A stretch of 64,000 nucleotides of DNA from a virus, in the IMG/VR virus record IMGVR_UViG_3300032268_000887, positions 1 through 64,000 of that record. One strand, written 5' to 3'. Positions within the stretch are counted from its first letter, which is position 1, and every line of letters starts with the position of its first letter. The position numbers and the translations under genes are program-made. Below are positions 21,144-29,159 of the stretch, in pieces. A model generated the notes under the pieces. It had not been told where the DNA came from. It saw only the letters and a program-made list of their open reading frames with translations, and searched no databases.

Positions 21144-21815
21144 ATGAGCCTTGATATTTTAAATTTTAAACCAATAATTATAAATAATTTTTTTACAAAT
21201 TATGAAATAGATGAAATGTATTCTGTAATCAATAATAAGATTATTAAAAATATTAATAATAATTTATTTGAATATGATGGTTTTGAAATTAATCAAGGCC
21301 ATGGTTCTTTTATGTATAATCAAACAGGTAAAAATGATACTATATTTTCTAAAAATATATACACAAAAATTAAAACAGAAATAGAAAAAATTTTAAACAC
21401 AGAGTTTGAAATGCCATCATTATGTTTTCAGAGATATTCTTTAATGACTGGAAAAAATCCGAGATTGCATCCTCACACGGATCAATATAAGATTGCAGAA
21501 GGTAAACACAATAAAAATAATTCTGTTCATTCCAACATTCATTTAATTAGTCTTTCAGTACCCCTAAAAAATAATTTTAACTGGGATATATCTGTTAATC
21601 GGACAAGTTATCAATTAAATAATAATGATGCTCTTTTATTTTCTGCAACCGCAGACCTTCATTGCAGGCCTCATAGGGAATTTAAGATAGAAGAAAAACA
21701 TGATGTGTTAATAGTTAGAATTATACCAAAAAATAATCAAGTGTCTGTGAATGAGTCAAAATATGAAGATATCAAATCAGAAATAAGCAAAATGCAAAAA
21801 ATTAATCAATATTAG
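21144..21815 (+). CDS. Diverged HWR-type putative dioxygenase
   Basis: 223 residues. It starts with the family's IIINNFFTNYEI motif, has HPHTD as HxD ligands, a WDISV strand, NNDALLFSAT and then LHCRPHR in place of HWR, so the His and Arg survive while Trp is replaced. An insert of about 15 residues follows the HxD motif. It is the most distant copy in the window. Single-gene transcription unit with a leaderless start. Confidence 0.55.
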   Translation: MSLDILNFKPIIINNFFTNYEIDEMYSVINNKIIKNINNNLFEYDGFEINQGHGSFMYNQTGKNDTIFSKNIYTKIKTEIEKILNTEFEMPSLCFQRYSLMTGKNPRLHPHTDQYKIAEGKHNKNNSVHSNIHLISLSVPLKNNFNWDISVNRTSYQLNNNDALLFSATADLHCRPHREFKIEEKHDVLIVRIIPKNNQVSVNESKYEDIKSEISKMQKINQY

Positions 21816-21832
21816 AAAAAATAACTGGGGAA

Positions 21833-22381
21833 TTATAGTTTAAAATCTGGGTCTTGAAATGCTTTTTGTGAGGTGTGCATATATAAAGCGGTATATCTGT
21901 GCCCAGTTTTTACTTCTGTGATTCCATGTATATACTCTGTGCCAGCACTTGGAAAAAATACGGCAGAAAATTTTTTAGGTTTATATGAAAATCCTTGATT
22001 TGGAAAATAAATCTCTCCGCCTTCATACTCTAAGGGATCATTAAGATACATTATAGTGCTCCACTCAATAAATGGCTCTGGTCCCTGGGCATCAATATGT
22101 AGGTCCCCTTTTGTTCCAGCAGTCCAATGGGAACCAAATGCTTTAAATACATAAATATCTTTTAAATATCCATTTAGCCCTTTATGCATTTCATTGCTTT
22201 TGTGGCCATATTTAGTTAACAAATTTATTACTTTTTGATTATAAGGAAACGCCGTTCCCCCATATCTTTTTTTATAATAATCTGGGTATGGATTTGTTTG
22301 AGATGGATTGTTCATTTCACCAATTAAAAGGTTGGCGTCTTCTTCAGAAATAAAATTATTGACTACGGTAATTCTGTGCAC
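21833..22381 (-). CDS. P4H-type Fe(II)/2OG dioxygenase
   Basis: 182 residues, GTG start directly after the stop of 22382-23308. DLHIDAQG (HxD), TIMYLNDPLEYEGGEIYFP, a KPKKFSAVFFPS turn, EYIHG (distal His) and GHRYTALYMH (Arg) are all present. It is the last gene of the long operon starting at 28918. The N-terminus (RITVVNNFISEEDANLLI) is the usual P4H helical entry. Confidence 0.8.
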   Translation of the reverse strand: MHRITVVNNFISEEDANLLIGEMNNPSQTNPYPDYYKKRYGGTAFPYNQKVINLLTKYGHKSNEMHKGLNGYLKDIYVFKAFGSHWTAGTKGDLHIDAQGPEPFIEWSTIMYLNDPLEYEGGEIYFPNQGFSYKPKKFSAVFFPSAGTEYIHGITEVKTGHRYTALYMHTSQKAFQDPDFKL

Positions 22382-23308
22382 TTAGTCCACCTTTTTTATG
22401 TCTTTAATAAATCTGTTTCCATCTATTTTATCATACTTTGAATCTGTAATTCTATAACTAACATCGTTTGTAGCAAATGGTAGATATTCCAAAGACTTAA
22501 AATTAAAATTATGGTACTGACTAAACTTATCAATAATATCTAAATTTATTTGTCCCACTACACTGTTATGGCCATGTTTAAAAAGATTAATGAGTTCGTT
22601 ATAATTGTGGTATTTAGAAAATGGAACATAATAGTTAAAATCTTCCAATGTGGTATATCCATCTATGTTTACAACATTTTCTGGGGCTGCGTATATTTCT
22701 ATGCCATCTTTAAAGTATTGCAAAGAAAGCGCTTCTTCTTCTCCATAATATTTTAACCATCCTGGTAAATTATAGGGCCCCATAAAACTATTTTTCATCA
22801 TAACAACATTTCCAAATATAAAATTTCTATCTATAAAATTTGTTAATGTGAAATCTTGAATGTTGGAAAATTCTTTTTTAACAAAGAATAAGTCTTTATT
22901 TGTTATTGATACTTTTTTGTTTCCAGAAACTATAACATTTTTATCTTTTACAAAATTAATTAAGTTTAAATCCCAATCCTGATCTACCATTGTTCCAGGA
23001 GTGATAGTTAGGTGATACCTGCCCCCTAACGTAACCTTTAATCTTAAATTTTTATATAATGCAGCACCATCTATGTCATCCCAAGCAACTGGAACATAAG
23101 TTCCATTGCAATTATCATAACTATTTACTAAATCTATTAATAGTTTTGATCTATCTACCCCATTTTGATCATGCCAATGAATAAATAAAAATATTTTTCC
23201 AGACCATTTTTGCATTAAATTTTCTAAAGTCTTAATTGCCTCTTTGCTTTTATAAGAATACATTACAACATTAATGCTATCTATTGTTGTATTTTGTTTT
23301 TCTGCCAT
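22382..23308 (-). CDS. GlcNAc-type glycosyltransferase (GT-A)
   Basis: 308 residues. SINVVMYSYKSKEAI starts a GT-A Rossmann half, FIHWHDQNG resembles the sugar-nucleotide segment of Skp1-type GlcNAc transferases (PF11397-like), MVDQDWD supplies the acidic metal motif, and PGWLKYYGEEEALSLQYFKDG matches the W..YGEE..L acceptor-side motif of that family. Family resemblance is by eye. It starts in a TAATG overlap with the DUF6065-like gene. Confidence 0.55.
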   Translation of the reverse strand: MAEKQNTTIDSINVVMYSYKSKEAIKTLENLMQKWSGKIFLFIHWHDQNGVDRSKLLIDLVNSYDNCNGTYVPVAWDDIDGAALYKNLRLKVTLGGRYHLTITPGTMVDQDWDLNLINFVKDKNVIVSGNKKVSITNKDLFFVKKEFSNIQDFTLTNFIDRNFIFGNVVMMKNSFMGPYNLPGWLKYYGEEEALSLQYFKDGIEIYAAPENVVNIDGYTTLEDFNYYVPFSKYHNYNELINLFKHGHNSVVGQINLDIIDKFSQYHNFNFKSLEYLPFATNDVSYRITDSKYDKIDGNRFIKDIKKVD

Positions 23309-24036
23309 TATGAAAACCTCTTTTTTTGCCAGACTTCTTCTTTGTAATATCCTGTGACCATAGTTCTTCTTTGCTCAGCCTTAAATTCTTCTTCTTCTAT
23401 AGACTCTTTATCATTTTTAACTTCAATTTCCCATTCATCTCTTTTAAAAGGAATAAATTGCATAATTGGTGTTCCTTTAGGAATTGTGCCAATAAAGTCT
23501 CGTTTTAGAAAAAAGGAAAAAAATACTGGCAATCCCCAGATATCTGAGTCTACCATTCCCGAAAGAGTATAAAATGGCAAATCATACCTATTCATCGGAT
23601 GAGTAACCAAAACAGAGTGTCCTGGTGGGGTACGATAAAACCAATTCATTCTAAATCCAAAATGTAATTGGTGGCAATCGCTTGGAATAGGAACCTGCAA
23701 GGTTGGTCTTTTATCAATTAACATGACTTCGCCTTTCCATGTTAACGTTGGAAAGCCTTCTTTATTTAAACTAACATGTAGATCATCTTCTAGTAAATAA
23801 TAATATCCTGAAGTAATCGCATCAAAAAATGGCATACATTTTTTTGTGTCTACCAAAGTGCCATCAGTTCCTATATGATTTACTGGTTGTAAATTTTTTA
23901 TATCATTTGAGTCTCCATATAGGGCAAGACTTTTATACCATTCTGGAACCATAGTTATTGCTGGAACTGGTGGGATATACATATCTTTAAAATTTTCCAA
24001 TGAAGGAATAAAAGTTATTTTATTTGTTTCACTCAT
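23308..24036 (-). CDS. Conserved phage protein, DUF6065-like family (copy 2 of 3)
   Basis: 242 residues. It carries the family marks of 1929-2624: VPEWYKSLALYGD, TKKCMPFFDAI, RTPPGHSVLVTHPMN, SGMVDSD and KGTPIMQFIPFKRDEWE. The middle is diverged. Overlapping starts and stops link it to copy 3 upstream and the glycosyltransferase downstream, so it is part of the glycan operon. Function unknown. Confidence 0.6.
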   Translation of the reverse strand: MSETNKITFIPSLENFKDMYIPPVPAITMVPEWYKSLALYGDSNDIKNLQPVNHIGTDGTLVDTKKCMPFFDAITSGYYYLLEDDLHVSLNKEGFPTLTWKGEVMLIDKRPTLQVPIPSDCHQLHFGFRMNWFYRTPPGHSVLVTHPMNRYDLPFYTLSGMVDSDIWGLPVFFSFFLKRDFIGTIPKGTPIMQFIPFKRDEWEIEVKNDKESIEEEEFKAEQRRTMVTGYYKEEVWQKKRFS

Positions 24037-24758
24037 CTATATTCCTTTTTTTGTCTAAGGCTATCTCTATAAAAATTTTTAAATCTACTTCTAACTGATA
24101 TTCTTTGTTTTCCTATAACTTTTGCTGATGTTTCAGGATCTACCTTCTCCATTTCATATTTTTCTCTTTTAAATGGAATAACTTGAACTAATGGAGTTCC
24201 TCTTTCAATTACTCCTTTAAAATCTTTTTCAATATACATTGATAAATGGCCATCGCTTATAAATTGATCAGTATCAATAATTGCTGAAAATGCTTGGAAA
24301 GGCAATCCATCTCTATGAATAGGATGTGTAAACAAGCAACTATATCCGCTTTCTGTTCCTACCGACCAAAATGGGAGTATTCTAAAAACTTCTTTGTGAT
24401 ATTTTTTTTCATCTCTTGGATAATGTGAAACTTGTTCTGGACTATGAGATGATACAAGATCTCTTTTAATCATTTTCATTTTTTCTGGAATAGACCAAGT
24501 TATTTTTTCTGGATCAGTAGCATCTATGTAGACATCGCATGGAAAATATATTAAATACCCACAATTTAATGCGTCAAATACTGGCATGCATCTTTTAACA
24601 GTAGAAGAAGATGCTCCTTTTTTAAGAAATTGTTCTTCATCTCCACCATAGGCTGGCTGTTTTTTATACCACTGTGGTATGTTTTTTGATGCTGGAGTTG
24701 GTTCTGGAGACATATCTATTGTCTCCTGATTAAATGGATAAAACTTAACTTTGGCCAT
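24033..24758 (-). CDS. Conserved phage protein, DUF6065-like family (copy 3 of 3)
   Basis: 241 residues with the same marks: IPQWYKKQPAYGG, TVKRCMPVFDAL, SGYSCLFTHPIHRDGLPF, AIIDTD and RGTPLVQVIPFKREKYE. A good Shine-Dalgarno (AAAGGAG) precedes ATG inside the end of the gene upstream. It is adjacent to copy 2, an evident tandem duplication. Confidence 0.6.
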   Translation of the reverse strand: MAKVKFYPFNQETIDMSPEPTPASKNIPQWYKKQPAYGGDEEQFLKKGASSSTVKRCMPVFDALNCGYLIYFPCDVYIDATDPEKITWSIPEKMKMIKRDLVSSHSPEQVSHYPRDEKKYHKEVFRILPFWSVGTESGYSCLFTHPIHRDGLPFQAFSAIIDTDQFISDGHLSMYIEKDFKGVIERGTPLVQVIPFKREKYEMEKVDPETSAKVIGKQRISVRSRFKNFYRDSLRQKKEYR

Positions 24759-25389
24759 AAAACTCCTTTATTCTCTTTACCATTATATCACTACCTGCAA
24801 ATTTTATCAAATATGCCGACTGATTCCTTTTTATTCTACCACATTCCTCGTCTATCATGTGACTTCCTTTATTTTTAAATTTAAAAAATAACATTATTGG
24901 ATCAACTTTATTTTTATTATTTATTTTGCTTTTATATGAAAAATTATAAAAATAGAATGGAGATTGATCAACATTTAAAATCTCAACTTCAATATTATCC
25001 TCATCAATAAACCATGGCATTGCCCACCGAAATACTGGATCAAAATAATCGGGATCTGATGCTTTTATAATTTTAGACAAATAAAATTGTCTCATATGAA
25101 TTTTTTCTATTGCTCTTAAATTTTTTGAATTTCTTATTTTTAATAAAAATATTTCAGCAAAATTTTCTTGACATAGAGTTACAATATTATTATCAATAGA
25201 TATTAATTTTGGTGGTGGGCACAATTTATACATGTATTTGTTTATTGGTTTAATTATTGAATCTTTATGCTCAGTCTTTAATACTTCATCATAATTTAAC
25301 CACTCTGGTTTAATGTTTGATCTTTCATTAATAAATAAAAATGATTCATCAAAAGATTTATACCAAATATTAAAATCAGGACTGTTCAT
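24745..25389 (-). CDS. Hypothetical protein in glycan operon, 214 aa
   Basis: I use the ATG at 25389 (MNSPDFNIWYKSF) instead of one at 25452, which would sit 77 bases inside the carbamoyltransferase gene; the shorter form overlaps it by 14 bases. The protein has a beta-rich middle (LISIDNNIVTL) and a C-terminal DPVFRWAMPWFIDEDN segment. The rhythm of its second half recalls the DUF6065-like neighbours but the conserved blocks are missing. Unknown function. Confidence 0.5.
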   Translation of the reverse strand: MNSPDFNIWYKSFDESFLFINERSNIKPEWLNYDEVLKTEHKDSIIKPINKYMYKLCPPPKLISIDNNIVTLCQENFAEIFLLKIRNSKNLRAIEKIHMRQFYLSKIIKASDPDYFDPVFRWAMPWFIDEDNIEVEILNVDQSPFYFYNFSYKSKINNKNKVDPIMLFFKFKNKGSHMIDEECGRIKRNQSAYLIKFAGSDIMVKRIKEFYGQS

Positions 25390-26827
25390 TTTTGCCACGT
25401 ATAACTTTGGCGTTATATGTTTTTTCCCATGCCAAAATATCCTCTTCGTCATTTAATAGTGGCTGCCCTTTAATATTTAAACTGGTATTTAATAATACTG
25501 GGACACCAGTAAGTGCATACCAACTAGATAAAACTTCATGTAGTCCAGGATGCTGATCTTTGTTTACTGTTTGTACTCTTGACGTTCCATCTTTATGAAC
25601 TACTGCTGGAATTTTATCTGGCTGCAAACATTTAACTGCATACTGCATATATGGAGATGTAAAGTTCATATCAAACCATTTATCAGCATATTCTTCCAAA
25701 ACTACTGGAGCAAATGGTCTAAAAAGTTCTCTTTTTTTAATTTTATTTACTTCATCTTTTATATTTGCATCTCTTGGATCTGCTAGGATGCTTCTATTTC
25801 CTAATGCTCTTGGTCCATATTCTGCTCTACCGACAGCAACTGCTGCCACTTTATTTCTAATTAACTCTGTAATTATTTCTGATACTGGATAAGTACCGCC
25901 CAAATCATAGCCTAGATAAGGATTTTGCCATTTAATATGCTTTCCATGTGATGCAACTGCTGCTCCTAGTGAACTGCCAGAATCTCCAGGATTTGGCATA
26001 ATCCAGACATCATCAAATATATCCCATAATTTTGTATTAGCAGAACAGTTTAATGCACAGCCACCCATGAATACTAACTCAGTTTTTCCTGTGATAGTTC
26101 TTGCCATTTTCATAAATTCAATAAGTCTAAGTTCATAAACTTTTTGAACTGATGCTGCAATATCAAACTTATCTTGTTCTGTTACCCATCCCCAATCGGT
26201 AATACCTTTATGAAAATTATATTTTTGTTTATTGTGCTCTGGAAAATAATCTTTTACTTTATTATAATATTTATTTGCATCCCCGTAGGCTGCCATACCC
26301 ATAAAAATATATTCTTCTTCATTTGGCTTTAGGCCAACTAATTGTGTAAATGCTGAATAGAATAACCCAAAACTAAATGGATAATTTTTTTTGTAAACTT
26401 GTTTAATGCTTGAGCCATCTCCTACCCATATGGTAGAGGTGTTGTACTCGCCAATAGCATCTAAAACAACAATAACAGCATCACGAAATGGGCTTGTGTA
26501 GTAGCCTGCTGCTGCGTGTGAATAGTGATGGCTAAATGATTCTCTTGGCACCCACCTTAAATCTTTTCTGTCTAAGTAGTGTGGCTTATCTCCACCAAAA
26601 CCACCCTTTAATAATATTCTAGATTTTTTTAACCAACGATTTTCATAATAGGCTATGCGATCTGGCTTTCCATATTGAAGTGCACAATCAATTAATTTAT
26701 CATTAGTAAACCAGTCATTTTTTTGTTTACTGAAGCGTTCTGCGTGTGCAGCAAAAACCAACTCTCCATGTTTTAATAAAGATACTGATGCATCATGAGT
26801 TGTTTCATTAATGCCTAAGATTATCAT
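25376..26827 (-). CDS. Carbamoyltransferase (NodU/CmcH family)
   Basis: 483 residues. The N-terminal ASKHA-fold domain starts GINETTHDASVSLL with the family HDAS motif, then HHYSHAAAGYY and VVVLDAIGEYNTS. The C-terminal domain has GPRALGNRSILADPRD, the diagnostic family signature, and FRPFAPVV. Members transfer a carbamoyl group to sugar hydroxyls, as in Nod factors and tobramycin; cyanophages also carry them. Length is somewhat short of cellular enzymes (about 550) but both domains look complete. It should decorate a glycan made by the neighbouring transferases. Confidence 0.9.
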   Translation of the reverse strand: MIILGINETTHDASVSLLKHGELVFAAHAERFSKQKNDWFTNDKLIDCALQYGKPDRIAYYENRWLKKSRILLKGGFGGDKPHYLDRKDLRWVPRESFSHHYSHAAAGYYTSPFRDAVIVVLDAIGEYNTSTIWVGDGSSIKQVYKKNYPFSFGLFYSAFTQLVGLKPNEEEYIFMGMAAYGDANKYYNKVKDYFPEHNKQKYNFHKGITDWGWVTEQDKFDIAASVQKVYELRLIEFMKMARTITGKTELVFMGGCALNCSANTKLWDIFDDVWIMPNPGDSGSSLGAAVASHGKHIKWQNPYLGYDLGGTYPVSEIITELIRNKVAAVAVGRAEYGPRALGNRSILADPRDANIKDEVNKIKKRELFRPFAPVVLEEYADKWFDMNFTSPYMQYAVKCLQPDKIPAVVHKDGTSRVQTVNKDQHPGLHEVLSSWYALTGVPVLLNTSLNIKGQPLLNDEEDILAWEKTYNAKVIRGKNEQS

Positions 26828-27033
26828 TAACTAATAACTTTCAGTACAACTTGACAAGGATCTCCACCATCTTCCCATTCTTGTTCTTCTTCTTGAGTCA
26901 TATATGGGTCTCCATCGTGTGTGTTGCAAAATGGAGGAGTTATCCATTTTCTATTAATTCCATTTTCTAGCCAAATTTCAAATTCTTGAATATTTGCTAA
27001 CTCTTCTTTTTCTTCTTTAAAGATATCACTCAT
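26827..27033 (-). CDS. Small acidic protein, 68 aa
   Basis: 68 residues, very acidic (KEEKEELANIQEFE; QEEEQEWEDGGD), with single-base/ATGA-type overlaps to the peptidase upstream and the carbamoyltransferase downstream. The short W..PPFCN segment could be a structural core. Unknown; it might be a partner or inhibitor of the peptidase. Confidence 0.45.
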   Translation of the reverse strand: MSDIFKEEKEELANIQEFEIWLENGINRKWITPPFCNTHDGDPYMTQEEEQEWEDGGDPCQVVLKVIS

Positions 27034-27554
27034 TATGCACTCACCGTATCTATTGGCCCTTTACATGAAGGGGAGTATTCTATTGCTGATGCAACTGCTT
27101 GTCTTACTCTATTTCTAGGATTTTTTTGTTTTTGTGTTGAATATAAAGATCCATATGCATACCCTGATCCAGATCCCATACACAAGAATGGCTGTTGATA
27201 TTCTGTTAAAGACATGTCTATTGCGTTATGCTCAAAGATTCTTCCACGAACACAAATGATCATTCCAAAATCAGCATCTTTAGTCGTATCTACCCACCAC
27301 TCTTCATAAAATTTACGTAATGATTTGATAAATTTTGTATACATAAACTTATCTAAATTTCCTTCTGGTAGTGGCGGTTTAAAGTTATGTCTAATTCTTT
27401 CACCATCCATTGTTCCAGCATATCCAAAAAGATATGGTCCAGTTTTCCAAACTTTGGGAGCGACAATAGACATTATATTATCATCATCAGAGGCACCACG
27501 ATCTCCTGCCATATAGACCTTACCATCTTGTTTAACGACAGCAATGATTGTCAT
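27033..27554 (-). CDS. Proteasome-beta/HslV-like Ntn hydrolase
   Basis: 173 residues from the ATG at 27554, chosen because AGGGGAG lies six bases before it; a longer frame to 27608 lacks such a site and would bury the active Thr. After removal of Met the protein begins T-I-I-A, so Thr1 becomes the N-terminal nucleophile. Asp17 (AGDR) and Lys33 (APKV) fall at exactly the numbers of the archaeal beta subunit, and GSGSGYAYG gives Ser129 with the conserved Gly pair. The C-terminal GPID block also fits proteasome, HslV or Anbu subunits, but the Asp166/Ser169 partners are replaced (Ser160/Cys163 by my alignment). No ATPase partner gene is in the window. It probably assembles into a ring and may process virion or host proteins. 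Confidence 0.8.
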   Translation of the reverse strand: MTIIAVVKQDGKVYMAGDRGASDDDNIMSIVAPKVWKTGPYLFGYAGTMDGERIRHNFKPPLPEGNLDKFMYTKFIKSLRKFYEEWWVDTTKDADFGMIICVRGRIFEHNAIDMSLTEYQQPFLCMGSGSGYAYGSLYSTQKQKNPRNRVRQAVASAIEYSPSCKGPIDTVSA

Positions 27555-27614
27555 AGGCTCCCCTTCACTTTTTCTATTTAAGTATACCAAAAAATTTTGG
27601 CTAGTCAAGCACTA

Positions 27615-28190
27615 TTATTTTATAGTTTGTCCACATGCTGAGCATGTTTTAATTTTGTTTGAGGGTTTTTTTGCTGTAGTTGGAGCAGCCCCACCAAATT
27701 TAGGTCTACCAAAGCCTACAATAGACACTAAAATGTTTTTCTTATTTTTCTTATAAGCACGAAGTTTTTTGCAAACCTCTCCACCATTACGCTGGCTACC
27801 CTTTGGATCTCCGGAAGTGTTACCTTCAACACACCAGACTGTTCCGTCTCCATTGTCTGCTACTACTATTGCTACGTGGCTAATTCTATCTACCCCGTCA
27901 GATGGAAAATCAAAATATGCAATGTCTCCTGGCTCTGGATCTGCTAAGTCTCCGTCAATCCAACTACCTGCTTTTTTAAATGCTGCTGCTCCACCAGGCG
28001 TGTAAACAGTGTTAGGAATTTTTACTCCTGCTTCATTCCCGCACCAGTTTACAAAAGATCCGCACCATGGTTGAAAGTCTGCCTTAGTAAATTTACCATA
28101 CTTAGTTTCATTATCTTTAGGACCTTCAACAGTTCCTACTTCTGAAGTAGCAACTTCAATAAGACGGGCTGCTGTACCTTGCTCCGCCAT
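27615..28190 (-). CDS. CHAP-domain endolysin
   Basis: 191 residues. CHAP cysteine in QPWCGSFVNWC (about residue 43), a PGDIAYFDFPS strand, catalytic His in RISHVAIVV, and CVEGNTSGD for the third position. Cleaves peptidoglycan cross-links or stem peptides for lysis. The end carries KPSNKIKTCSACGQTIK, a small C-x2-C motif that may bind zinc or the wall. No signal peptide, so it needs a holin; the membrane protein at 28336 is the likely one. Confidence 0.85.
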   Translation of the reverse strand: MAEQGTAARLIEVATSEVGTVEGPKDNETKYGKFTKADFQPWCGSFVNWCGNEAGVKIPNTVYTPGGAAAFKKAGSWIDGDLADPEPGDIAYFDFPSDGVDRISHVAIVVADNGDGTVWCVEGNTSGDPKGSQRNGGEVCKKLRAYKKNKKNILVSIVGFGRPKFGGAAPTTAKKPSNKIKTCSACGQTIK

Positions 28191-28336
28191 TATTTACTAC
28201 CTTTTTTTGTTTTGTATGGACCTAAGTCCGCTTTAACGGTACCGTCTTTTCTTAAACGAACAATTCTTCCGTCTTTAATTTGCATTGCGTTAAATCCATA
28301 ATCTTTAAAATAAGAGGCAGATGATCTGTTAGCCAT
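28190..28336 (-). CDS. Small basic protein, 48 aa
   Basis: ATG at 28336 in a TAATG overlap with the holin-like gene, ending in another TAATG overlap with the endolysin. Residues read ANRSSASYFKDYGFNAMQ..., then RIVRLRKDGTVKADLGPYK. Tight coupling on both sides marks it as real. Small beta-strand protein, unknown function. Confidence 0.55.
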   Translation of the reverse strand: MANRSSASYFKDYGFNAMQIKDGRIVRLRKDGTVKADLGPYKTKKGSK

Positions 28337-28740
28337 TATTTAATCCAATCAGTGTCTACTGGCTGTTCTTCTGGCATTGCACCATCAGGTTTGTTTAGTC
28401 TCCGTGCTTTTGCTTCATCAATTTCTGATTCAAGTTTTTTATCTGCTAATGTATTTTTAGAATCCATTTCTTTATTAGACAACTGTGCATCCATAATATC
28501 TTTTGCACCAGACTGACCAATTAAAATACCTGCAAGCGTTCCAGTAATAAAAGTTGCTACGCTACCCAAAACATTAAAAAACATTTTGTCGTTTTCAGAT
28601 TGACCAATTAGTGGTTGCTCAACAAAAACGAGGGCATATAAAATACCCATTGTTGTAAAGAATAAAATTGCTCCTAAAGTAAGACCTAATACAAACTTTA
28701 ATAAACCATCTAGTTCTGCTTGCGTTCTACGTTTACCCAT
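28336..28740 (-). CDS. Holin-like membrane protein
   Basis: 134 residues. Two hydrophobic segments, at about 14-39 (LKFVLGLTLGAILFFTTMG) and 53-77 (VLGSVATFITGTLAGILIGQ), are followed by a long charged coil (SKNTLADKKLESEIDEAKARR). Two-helix topology next to an endolysin fits a class II holin, though the C-terminal tail is long. It overlaps the lipoprotein gene by eight bases. Confidence 0.6.
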   Translation of the reverse strand: MGKRRTQAELDGLLKFVLGLTLGAILFFTTMGILYALVFVEQPLIGQSENDKMFFNVLGSVATFITGTLAGILIGQSGAKDIMDAQLSNKEMDSKNTLADKKLESEIDEAKARRLNKPDGAMPEEQPVDTDWIK

Positions 28741-28918
28741 TGTCAGTTTCCTTTACTAAATCTTTTGTACATGTACCGCTTGCCTCACACTCTGGCGGAA
28801 TGCACTTTGTTTCTTTCCAGTTTGCTGGGTCTTGACAGGCATACCTGTAGCGACTTGAACAAGCAGAAAGGCTCATTACAAGTATACCGCAAAGTAGGGC
28901 TGAGGTCAACTTTTTCAT
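28733..28918 (-). CDS. Small lipoprotein, 61 aa
   Basis: 61 residues. Signal peptide with a lipobox: LTSALLCGILVMSLSAC, cleavage before Cys20. The mature part has further cysteines (ACQDPANW, KCIPPEC, TCTKD), likely disulfides. It heads the long operon 28918-21833, with a leaderless start. In a host without an outer membrane it is not a spanin; an exclusion lipoprotein or a lysis accessory is likelier. Confidence 0.7.
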   Translation of the reverse strand: MKKLTSALLCGILVMSLSACSSRYRYACQDPANWKETKCIPPECEASGTCTKDLVKETDNG

Positions 28919-28924
28919 ATTAAT

Positions 28925-28930
28925 ATTATA
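28925..28930 (-). promoter_or_regulatory. -10 box, leaderless, of the 28918-21833 operon
   Basis: Leftward TATAAT ending six bases before the ATG of the lipoprotein gene. No good -35. It appears to drive the whole lysis-to-glycan operon. Confidence 0.55.
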
Positions 28931-28978
28931 CTATACATTAAGATAATGTTTTATAGTATTATTAATAGGATAGTGTTA

Positions 28979-29158
28979 TTACTCTTCCCCTTTTTCACGA
29001 ATGCCCATAGTTAAAAACCATAGGGCTACTGAGGCTATAGTTACATATCCTACTACTGTTTTTGCGCTGCCCTCAAGTACTACCCAGGCTACGAAAAACC
29101 CTAGAAATGTAAAGTTTTCATTTAGGGCTGCCATGCCCCATTTTTTTAACCATTTCAT
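28979..29158 (-). CDS. Small two-helix membrane protein, 59 aa
   Basis: 59 residues from the ATG at 29158 (MKWLKKWGMA), where GGAGG lies five to ten bases upstream; an earlier ATG has none. Two hydrophobic segments (TFLGFFVAWVVLEG and VVGYVTIASVALWFLTMGI) around a short polar turn, then a charged end REKGEE. A second holin-like candidate beside the lysis genes, or an antiholin. Confidence 0.6.
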   Translation of the reverse strand: MKWLKKWGMAALNENFTFLGFFVAWVVLEGSAKTVVGYVTIASVALWFLTMGIREKGEE

Positions 29159-29159
29159 T

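Noticed and set aside
27033-27554. D-x-x-S near the C-terminus (Asp168, Ser171) as equivalent of Asp166/Ser169 in proteasome beta
   Set aside because: Spacing looks right, but aligning the neighbouring GPID segment places Ser160 and Cys163 at those positions. The match is probably coincidental, so only Thr1, Asp17, Lys33 and Ser129 are claimed.
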